Assembly: GCA_944386975.1 (NCBI GenBank) | Contig: CALXDC010000003.1 | Coordinates: forward strand, 1 to 64,000 | Direction: 5' to 3' | DNA length: 64,000 nucleotides | DNA from: an uncultured Oscillospiraceae bacterium | GTDB taxonomy: Bacteria; Bacillota; Clostridia; Oscillospirales; Oscillospiraceae | Part shown: one piece after another, positions 41,108 through 48,783 of the stretch | Layout of the letters: each line of letters begins with the position of its first letter | Numbering within the stretch: position 1 is the first letter of the stretch | The notes under the pieces: generated by a model | What the model saw: only the letters and a program-made list of their open reading frames with translations | Databases searched by the model: none | What the model was told of the DNA's origin: nothing | Translations under genes and position numbers: made by a program

Positions 41108-41863
41108 TTACGGTTCTTCCTCCCGCACCGCCAGGGAGTTGCGGTAGTCCAGGGGGCGCATGCCGTAGAGCTTTTTGAAGGAGCTGCTGAAGTAGCGGGA
41201 GTCGGTGAAGCCCACAAGCCGGGCGATGTCGGAGACCTTGTAGCGCACATCTCCCAGGTACCGGCGGGCCTTCTCCATCCGCAGGCGCTGCAGGTAATCC
41301 GAGAGGGTTTGGCCGGTGTGGCGGCGGAAGAGCTCCGAGAGGTAGTTGGGGGAGATGTACAGGGCGGCGGCCACCTCCCTGAGGCTGATCTTCTCCTGGT
41401 AGTGGGCCTCCAGATAGTCGATGGCCCGGGCTACTAGGAGGTTCGCCACCTCGCCGCCCTCCTGACGGGGCGCCTCCGAAACAGTCCGGCCGGTCTCCAG
41501 CCGTCCCTCCAGCTGGGAGAGGAAGGCCAGCAGCTCCCGGGGGTTGGTAGGCTTGGTCATATATTTGGCTACCCCCAGCTCGATGGCCCGCTGGGCGTAG
41601 TGGAAGTCGGCGTAGCCGCTGAGAATGATGATGGGCACCTCTCCGCCGCTGCCGTCCCGCAGGCGCTGGATCAGATCCAGTCCGCTCATGCCGGGCATGC
41701 GGATGTCGGTGATGATCACGTCCACGGTATTCTCCGCCAGATAGGCCAGAGCGGCGCCGGCGTCGGGGCAGAGGGCGCTGACGGTCCAGCGGGGCTGGGA
41801 GGAGATGAGGCGGCTGAGCCCCTGGCGGATGCGCTCTTCGTCGTCAATGATCAGAATTCTCAC
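41108..41863 (-). CDS. YesN-type response regulator (receiver plus AraC DNA-binding domain)
   Basis: A 251-residue protein. The receiver (1-120) has Asp7-Asp8, the phosphorylated Asp53 in VDVIITDIRMPGMSG and Lys in 'MTKPTNPREL'. The C-terminal AraC-type domain (about 148-248) has two helix-turn-helix units (ISLREVAAALYISPNYLSELFRRHTGQTLSDYLQRLRMEKA; VSDIARLVGFTDSRYFSSSFKKLYG). It overlaps the kinase gene by 20 bases. The adjacent BMP operon in the same direction is a likely target (inference). Confidence 0.92.
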   Translation of the reverse strand: MRILIIDDEERIRQGLSRLISSQPRWTVSALCPDAGAALAYLAENTVDVIITDIRMPGMSGLDLIQRLRDGSGGEVPIIILSGYADFHYAQRAIELGVAKYMTKPTNPRELLAFLSQLEGRLETGRTVSEAPRQEGGEVANLLVARAIDYLEAHYQEKISLREVAAALYISPNYLSELFRRHTGQTLSDYLQRLRMEKARRYLGDVRYKVSDIARLVGFTDSRYFSSSFKKLYGMRPLDYRNSLAVREEEP

Positions 41864-43541
41864 GGTGGTCTTCCTCCTCTCTCTCTGTGCTTGCCGCGAT
41901 GGAGATGAGAATTTCGGTGCCCTGATCCGGGGCGCTTCGAATCTCGAAACGGCAGCGGCTGCCGAAGTACAGCTTCAGCCGCCGTTCCACGTTGCGCACG
42001 CCGATGCCGGTGGAGCCGGAGGGGGCGCCGTCCGGGTCCAGAAGCTGCCGCCGCTGGGATTCGGATATGCCGGGACCGTTGTCCCGCACCCGCAGCTGCG
42101 CCCAGTCCCCCTCCCGGCGGGAGCAGATCTCCACCCGGCCGCCGTCGGACCGGGATTCCACCCCGTGCCGGATGGCGTTTTCCACCAGGGGCTGGAGAAT
42201 GAGCTTGGGCACCTCCAGCTCCCGCAGAGATTCGTCCAGCAGCAGGCTGTACTCCAGCCTGTGGGTCAGGCGGCACTTCTGAATCCGCAGGTAGTCCTCA
42301 ATATAGGCGTACTCCAGGTGGAGGGGCACCGTGGCGGTGCGGGTGTTCATGGTGTACTGCATGAGATTTCCCAGAGCCACTACGATGTCACTGATGTCCC
42401 AGGCGTCCCGCTCAATGAGCATCCAGTTGATGGCGTCCAGGGTGTTGTAGAGAAAGTGGGGGTTGATCTGGGCCTGGAGAGCCTCCATCTCCGCCGTCTT
42501 CTGGGCCAGCTCCCGCTGGTAGACCTCGTTGACCAGCAGGTCGATGCGATCCACCATCTCATTGAAGGTGTGGGAGAGGTAGCCGATCTCGTCCTCCTGA
42601 CCGGGGGGAAGGCGGACGGCGAAATTGCCGCCCTGAGCGGTCTTCATGGCGTCGGCCAGCTGCTTGAGGGGGCGGGTGATGGAGCGGTAGAGGATGAGGA
42701 TGAACAGCACCATCAGCGTCATGGCTACCGCCACCACCAGGGAGATGTAGCTGCGCAGCGTCTCGGACCCGGGAAAGAGGTCGTCCACGGCGATGGCGGA
42801 GAAGGTCCGCCAGCCGGTCAGGCCGTTGTACCGGCCGCAGGCGTAATACTCCCGGCCGTTCCAGGAGAAAAAGAACTTCTGCCGTCCGGAGCGGAAGGCG
42901 GCGGTGATCTCCGCCTTCATCCCCTCCTCCACGTATTTGCCGCTGCAGATGAGGGCGTCCTCCCGGTCCAGAAGGAAGGTATACTGGTAGGGGAGAATGT
43001 TCTGGTTGGCCAGGATGAAATTGTTGAAGATGGCGGGCTGGAACTCCACCGCCAGGATGGCCGCCAGGGTTCCCTCCTCCGACAGAAGGCCCCGGTAGAC
43101 CTGGAGGGTATCCCCCTCCCGGGCCAGGCCCACCCGGAGGTCGGCCCAGAAGATCTTCTCCGGGGCGCTCCGGACGTCCTCCAGCATCTCCGAGGGGGGC
43201 GCGCCGTCGACGGAGAGGATGTATACCGAGGAGGGCAGCCCCACCTCCTCCAGCATCCCCTGTACCTCCAGACGCAGGGCCATGGCGGCGGCGCCGCTCC
43301 ATCCTCCGGCGGGCAGGCGGACCGGCTGGGCGGCGTCCTGAATGGTCTGGTTGATATACCGGACCCGGGTGTTCAGGTTGATATCAATACGGTTGATGGT
43401 GTCGGCGATGACTCCCCGCTGGGACTCGGAGACAATGGTTCTGGCCCGGGTATAGGCCAGAGCGCCGATGACGGAGCCCAGAATCAGCACCAGAATCAGG
43501 GCGAAAAGCAGCAGCGTCTGGCGGATGGACAGTCGATTCAT
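41844..43541 (-). CDS. YesM-type sensor histidine kinase
   Basis: A 565-residue kinase. Membrane segment 1 (about 9-31), an extracellular sensor of about 230 residues (Cache-like), membrane segment 2 (about 264-286) and HAMP (about 287-340) come in order. The His_kinase domain has the phosphorylated His362 in QINPHFLYNTLDA, and the HATPase domain carries N (VENAIRHGV) and G (RDNGPGIS, GTGIGVRNVERRL) boxes. It is the partner of the overlapping response regulator. YesMN pairs usually sense sugars, oligosaccharides or nucleosides. ATG with AAGGAGGTTCCGCCGCT upstream. Confidence 0.93.
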   Translation of the reverse strand: MNRLSIRQTLLLFALILVLILGSVIGALAYTRARTIVSESQRGVIADTINRIDINLNTRVRYINQTIQDAAQPVRLPAGGWSGAAAMALRLEVQGMLEEVGLPSSVYILSVDGAPPSEMLEDVRSAPEKIFWADLRVGLAREGDTLQVYRGLLSEEGTLAAILAVEFQPAIFNNFILANQNILPYQYTFLLDREDALICSGKYVEEGMKAEITAAFRSGRQKFFFSWNGREYYACGRYNGLTGWRTFSAIAVDDLFPGSETLRSYISLVVAVAMTLMVLFILILYRSITRPLKQLADAMKTAQGGNFAVRLPPGQEDEIGYLSHTFNEMVDRIDLLVNEVYQRELAQKTAEMEALQAQINPHFLYNTLDAINWMLIERDAWDISDIVVALGNLMQYTMNTRTATVPLHLEYAYIEDYLRIQKCRLTHRLEYSLLLDESLRELEVPKLILQPLVENAIRHGVESRSDGGRVEICSRREGDWAQLRVRDNGPGISESQRRQLLDPDGAPSGSTGIGVRNVERRLKLYFGSRCRFEIRSAPDQGTEILISIAASTEREEEDHRENSDH

Positions 43542-43639
43542 AGCGGCGGAACCTCCTTGTACGGGGGAGTGGGTAGGACCATTTTACCAAAAGGCCGCCG
43601 GGTTTTCAATTTGATCTTCCCTGCGGCGGGGCATGGAGG

Positions 43640-43682
43640 CAAAAAGAGAGGGCCCGCCGGGGACATTGTCCCCGGCGGGCCC
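43640..43682 (-). terminator. Terminator of the spoVA operon
   Basis: A GC-rich stem of about 14 bp (43650-43663 with 43669-43682), followed on the minus strand by CTCTCTTTTTGCC. It stands between spoVAE and the kinase gene. Confidence 0.88.
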
Positions 43683-43687
43683 GCGCC

Positions 43688-44044
43688 CTATCGTTTTTCT
43701 CCCGGCTTGCAGAGAAGGGAGGCCAGAAAGCTGAACAGCACCGCGGCGCCCACCCCGGCGGCGGAGGCGGCGAGGCCGCCGGTGAAGATCCCCAGCCACC
43801 CCTGCTGTCCCACCGCCTGCTGGACCCCCTTAGCCAAGTTCGCCCCAAATCCCGTCAGGGGCACCGTAGCGCCCGCACCTCCCCAGTCCGCAATGGGTCC
43901 GTATACACCGACAGCCTGTAAGATCACGCCGGCCACCACATAGCCTACCAGAATCCTTGCGGGAGTCAGCTGGGTCTTGTCGATGAGAATCTGGCCGATG
44001 GCACAGAAAATGCCGCCGCAGAGGAAGGCCCTGAGAAATTCCAT
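43688..44044 (-). CDS. spoVAE: Stage V sporulation protein AE
   Basis: A 118-residue membrane protein with three to four helices: 'FLRAFLCGGIFCAIGQILIDKTQLTPARILVGYVVAGVILQAVGVYGPIADWGGAGATVPLTGFG' is the SpoVAE (SpoVAC/E) signature. With SpoVAC and SpoVAD it forms the channel that moves dipicolinic acid with calcium into the forespore and out at germination. It lies 24 bases after spoVAD. The Bacillus SpoVAE has a similar size. Confidence 0.93.
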   Translation of the reverse strand: MEFLRAFLCGGIFCAIGQILIDKTQLTPARILVGYVVAGVILQAVGVYGPIADWGGAGATVPLTGFGANLAKGVQQAVGQQGWLGIFTGGLAASAAGVGAAVLFSFLASLLCKPGEKR

Positions 44045-44068
44045 TCACGTGTTCCATCCTTTCCACAT

Positions 44069-45076
44069 TCAAGCCTCCACGCACACCGCGTGGCAGATGC
44101 CGGGGATACTCTCCCCCTGGAAGGAGGAGGTGGGGGAGAGCAGGGCTCCGGTAGGGGCGAACAGCAGCCGCTTGAGGCGGCCCGCCGCCATCTCCCCCAG
44201 GAGGTAGCCGTTGAACACCGCCGCGCTGCACCCGCAGCCGCTGGCCCCGCAGTGCATGTCCTGACCATCCAGGTCAAAGAGCAGCAGGCCGCAGTCGGTG
44301 TAATTCTCCCCAAGAGGGACCCCCTCCTTTGCCATCAGATCCCGGAGGAGCTGGCTGCCCAGCTTCCCCAGGTCCCCGGTGGCGATGAGATCGAAGTCCG
44401 ACGGCGAGGCCCCTGTGTCCCGGAAAAAGGCGCTGAGGGTGTCCGCTGCCGCCGGGGCCATGGCGGCTCCCATGTTGTTTACATCCCGGATTCCGAGATC
44501 CACCACCTTGCCGCAGGTGACGTGGGTGATCCGGGGGCCCTCTCCCTGGACGGAGAGAATGGAGCACCCGGAAGCGGTGGCGGTCCACTGGGCCGTGGGG
44601 GGACGCTGGGAGCCGTAGGGCACCGGCATGCGGTACTGCCGCTCGGCGGTGCAGAAGTGGGAGGAGGTCATGGCCGCCACCACGGAGGCAAAGCCGCCGT
44701 CAATGAGCATGGCCCCCAGGGACAGGCTCTCTCCCATGGTGGAGCAGGCGCCGTAGAGTCCATAGAAAGGCACCGGGAAGTCCCGGAGGCTGAAGGCGGA
44801 GCCGATGCACTGGTTGAGAAGGTCACCCGCCAGAATATAGTCCAGGTCCTCCGGTCCCATCCCTGCCCGCTCCAGGCAGCGGCGGAGCACCCGCTTCTGC
44901 ATGGTGCTCTCCGCCTTCTCCCAGGTCTTCTCCCCGAAAAAGCTGTCGGCGCTGAGCTCGTCAAAGGTATGGGCCAGGGGGCCTTTTCCCTCCTGCCGTC
45001 CGCCGATGTTGGCGTGGGAAATGATGATGGGGGGACGGTCCATGCGGACTGTCCGCCGTCCCAATCGCTTGTTCAA
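44069..45076 (-). CDS. spoVAD: Stage V sporulation protein AD
   Basis: A 335-residue thiolase-fold protein: 'GPLAHTFDELSADSFFGEKTWEKAESTMQKRVLRRCLERAGMGPEDLDYILAGDLLNQCIGSAFSLRDFPVPFYGLYGACSTMGESL' and 'GASGCGCSAAV' match SpoVAD closely. It binds dipicolinic acid and is part of the spore DPA channel. The TTG at 45076 is chosen since the product then starts at the same place as Bacillus SpoVAD; a later ATG at 45043 would remove conserved residues. Upstream there is a sigma-G-like promoter. spoVAC, normally first in the operon, is missing here. Confidence 0.93.
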   Translation of the reverse strand: MNKRLGRRTVRMDRPPIIISHANIGGRQEGKGPLAHTFDELSADSFFGEKTWEKAESTMQKRVLRRCLERAGMGPEDLDYILAGDLLNQCIGSAFSLRDFPVPFYGLYGACSTMGESLSLGAMLIDGGFASVVAAMTSSHFCTAERQYRMPVPYGSQRPPTAQWTATASGCSILSVQGEGPRITHVTCGKVVDLGIRDVNNMGAAMAPAAADTLSAFFRDTGASPSDFDLIATGDLGKLGSQLLRDLMAKEGVPLGENYTDCGLLLFDLDGQDMHCGASGCGCSAAVFNGYLLGEMAAGRLKRLLFAPTGALLSPTSSFQGESIPGICHAVCVEA

Positions 45077-45105
45077 TGCGATCCCTTCTCTCCTGACTTT
45101 GGCGG

Positions 45106-45134
45106 TAGTGTGTCCGGTGGGCCGGGATTTATGC
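45106..45134 (-). promoter_or_regulatory. Sigma-G-like (forespore) promoter of spoVAD
   Basis: On the minus strand, GCATA (45134-45130), 17 bases, then CACACTA (45112-45106). The consensus is G-H-ATR and CATNHTA; one base differs. spoVA is a known sigma-G target in Bacillus. Confidence 0.6.
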
Positions 45135-45153
45135 GGCCCTCGGCAAAAAATGG

Positions 45154-45182
45154 TGGAAAAACCGGCAGGGGTATCGTATAAT
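45154..45182 (+). promoter_or_regulatory. Promoter of the zinc-ribbon gene
   Basis: TGGAAA (45154-45159), 17 bases and a perfect TATAAT (45177-45182), divergent from spoVAD. Confidence 0.6.
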
Positions 45183-45289
45183 GGGGGCGGACGGGAAAAG
45201 ACCGTTCCAAAAGAACAAAAGCGGGCGGCGCTGCCGCCGGGCTCCGGGCCCGGCAAAGGGCCGCCCGAGATCATAGGAGGCCATGCAAT

Positions 45290-45898
45290 ATGGAAGAGAA
45301 GCGAACCATCGGATACCTCTGCCCCAAGTGCGGGGCGGCGGTGATTGCCGAGCGCAGCGTCTTCGCTCTGTCGGCAGGAACGGCGGCGGTGATCTGCGAC
45401 TGCGGAAAATCGAAGCTGGTGCTGGACTACGAGGGGGACGCTTTCCACGTCACCGTCCCCTGCGGCATCTGCGGCGGGGAGCACACCGCCCGGGTGGACG
45501 CCAAGGCGGTGCTCACCGGCCGGGGGGTGGCCCTCACCTGTCCGGAGACCCGGCAGTACTGCTGCCTCATGGGGGAGGACGGCCGGGTCAGCGCCGGTAT
45601 GCGGGAGCTGGCCATCACGGCGGACAAGATCAAGGCCCAGCAGGAGAACCCCCAGGCCTTTGTGGACAATGTGATCATGTACGAGATTCTCTCGGAGCTG
45701 AAGGACATCGCCGGGCGTGGAGGCATCTCCTGTGCCTGTGGCTGCAAGGAGTACACGGTGGAGGTGCGGCCCGGGGCGGTGGACCTGATCTGCGCCTCCT
45801 GCGGGGCGAAGCTGCGGCTGGACGCCGCCACCGACGACGACCTGGACCGGCTGTGCTGCCGGGACCGGCTGGAGATCCCGGGAAAGAGCCGGCAGTGA
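45290..45898 (+). CDS. Zinc-ribbon protein of unknown function
   Basis: A 202-residue soluble protein with several Cys pairs: CPKC (11-14), CDC, CGIC, CACGC and CASC. The first three form an N-terminal double ribbon, and the last two a C-terminal ribbon after a helical middle (about 105-145). No catalytic motif is visible and I do not recognise a named family. It is probably specific to this bacterial group. It lies between spoVAD (divergent) and a CDF exporter (16 bases downstream), so it may be part of metal handling or a sporulation-linked unit. Neither is shown by the sequence. Confidence 0.6.
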   Translation: MEEKRTIGYLCPKCGAAVIAERSVFALSAGTAAVICDCGKSKLVLDYEGDAFHVTVPCGICGGEHTARVDAKAVLTGRGVALTCPETRQYCCLMGEDGRVSAGMRELAITADKIKAQQENPQAFVDNVIMYEILSELKDIAGRGGISCACGCKEYTVEVRPGAVDLICASCGAKLRLDAATDDDLDRLCCRDRLEIPGKSRQ

Positions 45899-45914
45899 AC
45901 CGAGGGAGGGCAGT

Positions 45915-47078
45915 ATGATCCAATTTCTGGCAAAGCGCTTCATCAAGGATTACCAGCAGGTGGGACGGCCGGAGGTGCGGCAGCGGTACGGCATCCTCTG
46001 CGGCACGGTGGGGGTCTGCCTCAACATCCTACTGTTCGCCGGGAAGGCTCTGGCCGGGGTTCTCAGCGGCTCCGTGGCCGTTACCGCCGACGCCTTCAAC
46101 AACCTGTCCGACGCGGGCTCCTCGGTGGTATCCATGCTGGGGTTCAAGCTGGCGGGGCAGAAACCGGACAGCGATCACCCCTTCGGCCACGGGCGGCTGG
46201 AGTACGTCTCCGGCCTGGTGGTGGCCATGCTCATCATCCTCATGGGGGTGGAGCTTCTCAAGAGCAGCGTGGAGAAGATCCGCAGTCCGGAGGAGGTTAC
46301 CCTCAGCCTTCTGACAGTGGGGATTCTGGCGGCCTCCATTGCGGTGAAGCTGTACATGAGCGCCTATAACCGTGCGGTGGGGAAGAAGATCGACTCCGCC
46401 GCCATGGCGGCCACCGCCACCGACAGCCTCAGCGACGTCTGCGCCACCACGGTGGTGCTGGCGGCCACCCTCGTCGGCCACTTTACCGGTCTCGCCATCG
46501 ACGGCTGGTGCGGCCTTCTGGTGGCCCTCTTCATCCTCTACGCCGGGTACCGGGCGGCCTGGGACACCATCAGTCCCCTCTTGGGCCAGCCTCCCGCCCC
46601 GGAGTTTGTGGCGGAGGTGGAGCGGCGGGTGCTGGCCCACCCGGAGATTGTGGGGATCCACGACCTGATCGTCCACGACTACGGCCCCGGCCGCCTGATG
46701 ATCACCCTCCATGCGGAGGTGCCCGCCGACGGGGATCTCCTGGCGCTCCACGACGCGGTGGACACGGTGGAGAACGAGCTGGAAGAGACCATGCACTGCA
46801 TGGCCACCATCCACATGGACCCCATCGTCTGTGACGAGGCCACCCAGGAAATGCGCCGGCAGGTGGCGGAGATGGTGCGGCAGATCGACCCGCGCATCAC
46901 CATCCACGACTTCCGCATGGTCCGGGGCACCACCCATACCAACCTGATCTTCGACGCCCTGGTGCCCTTTGGGCTGGAGCGGACGGATAAGGAGCTGGCC
47001 CGGCAGATCAAGGCAATGGTCCGGGGGATGAAGGGGAACTATTACGCTGTGGTCCGGGTGGAAAAGAGCTACGTATAA
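45915..47078 (+). CDS. Cation diffusion facilitator family metal exporter
   Basis: A 387-residue protein with six membrane helices. The metal site is seen as 'TADAFNNLSDAGSS' (helix 2) and 'TATDSLSDVCATTVV' (helix 5), where Asp residues replace the His of zinc-type members: the D-x-x-x-D/D-x-x-x-D pattern is typical of manganese exporters. 'SDHPFGHGRLEYVSGL' is also conserved. The cytosolic C-terminal domain (about 215-387) is longer than usual and contains a duplicated ferredoxin-like fold (GIHDLIVHDYGPGRLMITLHAE; FRMVRGTTHTNLIFDALVP). Mn2+ export is inferred, not proven. Confidence 0.88.
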   Translation: MIQFLAKRFIKDYQQVGRPEVRQRYGILCGTVGVCLNILLFAGKALAGVLSGSVAVTADAFNNLSDAGSSVVSMLGFKLAGQKPDSDHPFGHGRLEYVSGLVVAMLIILMGVELLKSSVEKIRSPEEVTLSLLTVGILAASIAVKLYMSAYNRAVGKKIDSAAMAATATDSLSDVCATTVVLAATLVGHFTGLAIDGWCGLLVALFILYAGYRAAWDTISPLLGQPPAPEFVAEVERRVLAHPEIVGIHDLIVHDYGPGRLMITLHAEVPADGDLLALHDAVDTVENELEETMHCMATIHMDPIVCDEATQEMRRQVAEMVRQIDPRITIHDFRMVRGTTHTNLIFDALVPFGLERTDKELARQIKAMVRGMKGNYYAVVRVEKSYV

Positions 47079-47080
47079 AA

Positions 47081-47105
47081 GAAAAGCCGCCCTTTGCAGG
47101 GCGGC
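47081..47105 (-). terminator. Terminator of the ArsC-like gene
   Basis: A perfect 8-bp stem GCCGCCCT/AGGGCGGC (47086-47093 with 47098-47105). On the minus strand it is followed by TTTTCTTTT. Confidence 0.8.
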
Positions 47106-47116
47106 AGGCGGCGGGA

Positions 47117-47452
47117 TTATTCCCAGCGCTCCCAGATCTCGGGATGGTAGCCTACGGTGGCCTCCTTCCCGTTGCGGACAATAGGGGTGTGGAAGAGCTG
47201 GGGGTTCTCGAAGAGCTTCTCCTCGGCGGCGTCGGGGGTGATGTAGGCCATATACAGGTCCTGATAGGCCCGGCACTTGGTGTTCACTAGGTCCTCGAAG
47301 GAGAGCTTGTTCCGGATGGAGCGGTACTCCCCGGGGGAGAAGCCCTTCTTGAAGAGGTCGATGTACTGGTATTTGATGCGCCGCTCCTTGAACCAGCGTT
47401 CCGCCTTTTTGGTGTCGAAGCACTTGGAGGAGCCGAAAATCTGAATATTCAT
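47117..47452 (-). CDS. ArsC/Spx family thioredoxin-fold protein
   Basis: A 111-residue protein starting 'NIQIFGSSKCFDTKKAERWFKERRIKYQYIDLFKKGFSPGE', the ArsC/Spx family pattern. It has one active-site Cys (residue 11) rather than the CxxC of Spx, and the arsenate-reductase Arg triad is not obvious, so arsenate reduction is not assured. The later 'TPIVRNGKEATVGYHPEIWERW' is the conserved C-terminal region. It may be a redox or regulatory relative. It is divergent from the sirtuin gene, sharing a 30-base gap; ATG at 47452. Confidence 0.8.
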   Translation of the reverse strand: MNIQIFGSSKCFDTKKAERWFKERRIKYQYIDLFKKGFSPGEYRSIRNKLSFEDLVNTKCRAYQDLYMAYITPDAAEEKLFENPQLFHTPIVRNGKEATVGYHPEIWERWE

Positions 47453-47482
47453 GGGTGAAAATTCTCCTTTGGAGGTGGAAGT

Positions 47483-48193
47483 ATGAAGGAATTGGAGCAA
47501 TTGAAGCAGTGGGTGGAGGAGAGCCATCGGATCGTCTTTTTCGGCGGGGCCGGGGTCAGCACGGAGAGCGGCATCCCGGACTTCCGCAGCACCGACGGGC
47601 TCTACCACCAGCAGTATGCTTATCCGCCCGAGACCATTTTAAGCCATACCTTCTACAAAAGCAACAGGGAAGAGTTCTGGCGGTTCTACCGGGACAAGAT
47701 GTTGTACCTGGACGCCCAGCCCAACGCCGCCCACAGGAAGCTTGCGGAATGGGAGGCGGCGGGGAAGCTCACCGCAGTGGTGACCCAGAACATCGACGGC
47801 CTCCACCAGAAGGCGGGGAGCAGGAAGGTGCTGGAGCTCCACGGCAGCGTCCTCAGGAACTACTGTGAGAAGTGCGGAAAGTTCCACGGCGTGGAGGAGA
47901 TTGCCCAGGGAACCGGGGTGCCCAGGTGCAGCTGCGGGGGGTATATCAAGCCGGACGTGGTGCTCTACGAGGAGGGGCTCGACCAGGGGATTCTGGAGGA
48001 GTCGGTGCGGCAGATCGCCCAGGCGGACATGCTGATCATCGGGGGGACCTCTCTGGTGGTGTACCCGGCGGCGGGGCTGGTCCGCTACTACCGGGGAAAG
48101 CGGCTGGTGGTCATCAACAAGACGGCCCTTCCCGGCGCCGGAGCGGATCTGACCATCCAGGGGGCCATCGGCCAGGTGCTGGGGGCCCTGTAA
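47483..48193 (+). CDS. cobB: NAD-dependent protein deacylase (Sir2/CobB family)
   Basis: A 236-residue sirtuin. The NAD-binding GAGVSTESGIPDFRS (about 22-36), the catalytic-site TQNIDGLH (about 98-105) and the catalytic His in LELHGS are present. A zinc site (CEKC...CSC) with cysteines near 128-131 and 148-150 and GTSLVVYPAAGL complete the family pattern. It removes acetyl or other acyl groups from lysines using NAD+. GGAGGTGGAAGT precedes the ATG. It is monocistronic. Confidence 0.95.
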   Translation: MKELEQLKQWVEESHRIVFFGGAGVSTESGIPDFRSTDGLYHQQYAYPPETILSHTFYKSNREEFWRFYRDKMLYLDAQPNAAHRKLAEWEAAGKLTAVVTQNIDGLHQKAGSRKVLELHGSVLRNYCEKCGKFHGVEEIAQGTGVPRCSCGGYIKPDVVLYEEGLDQGILEESVRQIAQADMLIIGGTSLVVYPAAGLVRYYRGKRLVVINKTALPGAGADLTIQGAIGQVLGAL

Positions 48194-48221
48194 AAAATTG
48201 GCGGGAAGAGAAAAAAGGTGG

Positions 48222-48250
48222 TTGACAAAAGCGGGAATAGCCGCTATAAT
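48222..48250 (+). promoter_or_regulatory. Perfect-consensus promoter of the tRNA-Leu pair
   Basis: TTGACA (48222-48227), 17 bases and TATAAT (48245-48250): no mismatch. The tRNA starts 33 bases after the -10 box. Confidence 0.95.
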
Positions 48251-48282
48251 AACCCTGCTGTCCATTTGAGGGGAGCAGAGAT

Positions 48283-48367
48283 GCGAGTGTGCTGGAACTG
48301 GTAGACAGGCACGTTTGAGGGGCGTGTGACAACCGTCGTACGGGTTCAAGTCCCGTCACTCGCACCA
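48283..48367 (+). tRNA. tRNA-Leu (anticodon GAG)
   Basis: The acceptor stem GCGAGTG pairs with CACTCGC (48357-48363), followed by A and encoded CCA. The anticodon stem CACGT/GCGTG encloses TTGAGGG, giving anticodon GAG for CUC/CUU. A long class II variable arm is present, and GGTTCAAGTCC is the T-loop. Confidence 0.95.
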
Positions 48368-48398
48368 CCTTTTCTCTCTGAAAGTGAGCAGTCCATAC

Positions 48399-48486
48399 GC
48401 GCGAGTGGTGGAATTGGCAGACTCGCTAGATTCAGGTTCTAGTGTTCATTACGGACGTGCGGGTTCAAGTCCCGCCTCGCGCACCA
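48399..48486 (+). tRNA. tRNA-Leu (anticodon CAG)
   Basis: The acceptor stem GCGCGAG pairs with CTCGCGC (48476-48482), followed by A and encoded CCA. The anticodon stem CTAGA/TCTAG encloses TTCAGGT, giving anticodon CAG for CUG, the main Leu codon of this GC-rich DNA. A class II variable arm is present. It lies 31 bases after the first tRNA-Leu. Confidence 0.95.
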
Positions 48487-48525
48487 AAAACAAAAGGACA
48501 TCCGGAAGGATGTCCTTTTGTTTTT
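48486..48525 (+). terminator. Terminator of the tRNA transcript
   Basis: An 18-bp stem starting with five A and ending with five T (48486-48503 with 48508-48525, loop GGAA). Confidence 0.92.
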
Positions 48526-48534
48526 GGGTTCCGC

Positions 48535-48661
48535 CGCCCAAAGGGCGTCTCCACCCGACCGTGATGGAAATGCTCGGGCGAAATGAATTCGCCCTCCACC
48601 GAGGTTTTGCCTGCGGCAAAACGCTCGTACGGCGCAAAAGCGCCGCCGGCCAGAAGGCCGG
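48535..48661. repeat. Array of five small perfect hairpins after the tRNA genes
   Basis: Perfect short stem-loops follow one another: 48535-48547 (CGCCC/GGGCG), 48576-48594 (GGGCGAA/TTCGCCC), 48604-48622 (GTTTTGCC/GGCAAAAC), 48631-48644 (GGCGC/GCGCC) and 48646-48661 (CCGGCC/GGCCGG). No gene or T-run lies between them. It could be a degenerate repeat element or a structured RNA. Confidence 0.5.
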
Positions 48662-48723
48662 TTGTTCAGGATGTATGCAGTCGTTCCGGAATTTCAAAAT
48701 ATCGATTTTAACCGTCCTTTCCC

Positions 48724-48767
48724 AAAAAAGAAAGACATCTGCTGCAAGCAGATGCCTTTCTTTTTTT
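48724..48767 (-). terminator. Terminator of the DUF4914 gene
   Basis: A long stem around CATCTGCT/AGCAGATG with A-run and T-run arms (48724-48767). On the minus strand it ends in CTTTCTTTTTT. Confidence 0.88.
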
Positions 48768-48783
48768 GCCCTGCGGAGCCGCC

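Noticed and set aside
44069-45946. Extension of spoVAD to 45946
   Set aside because: It crosses the divergent zinc-ribbon gene and both promoters. The family start and the ribosome site fit TTG 45076.
47117-47452. ArsC-like protein as a true Spx regulator
   Set aside because: Spx has a CxxC redox switch near residue 10. Here only one Cys is present, so only the family fold is claimed.
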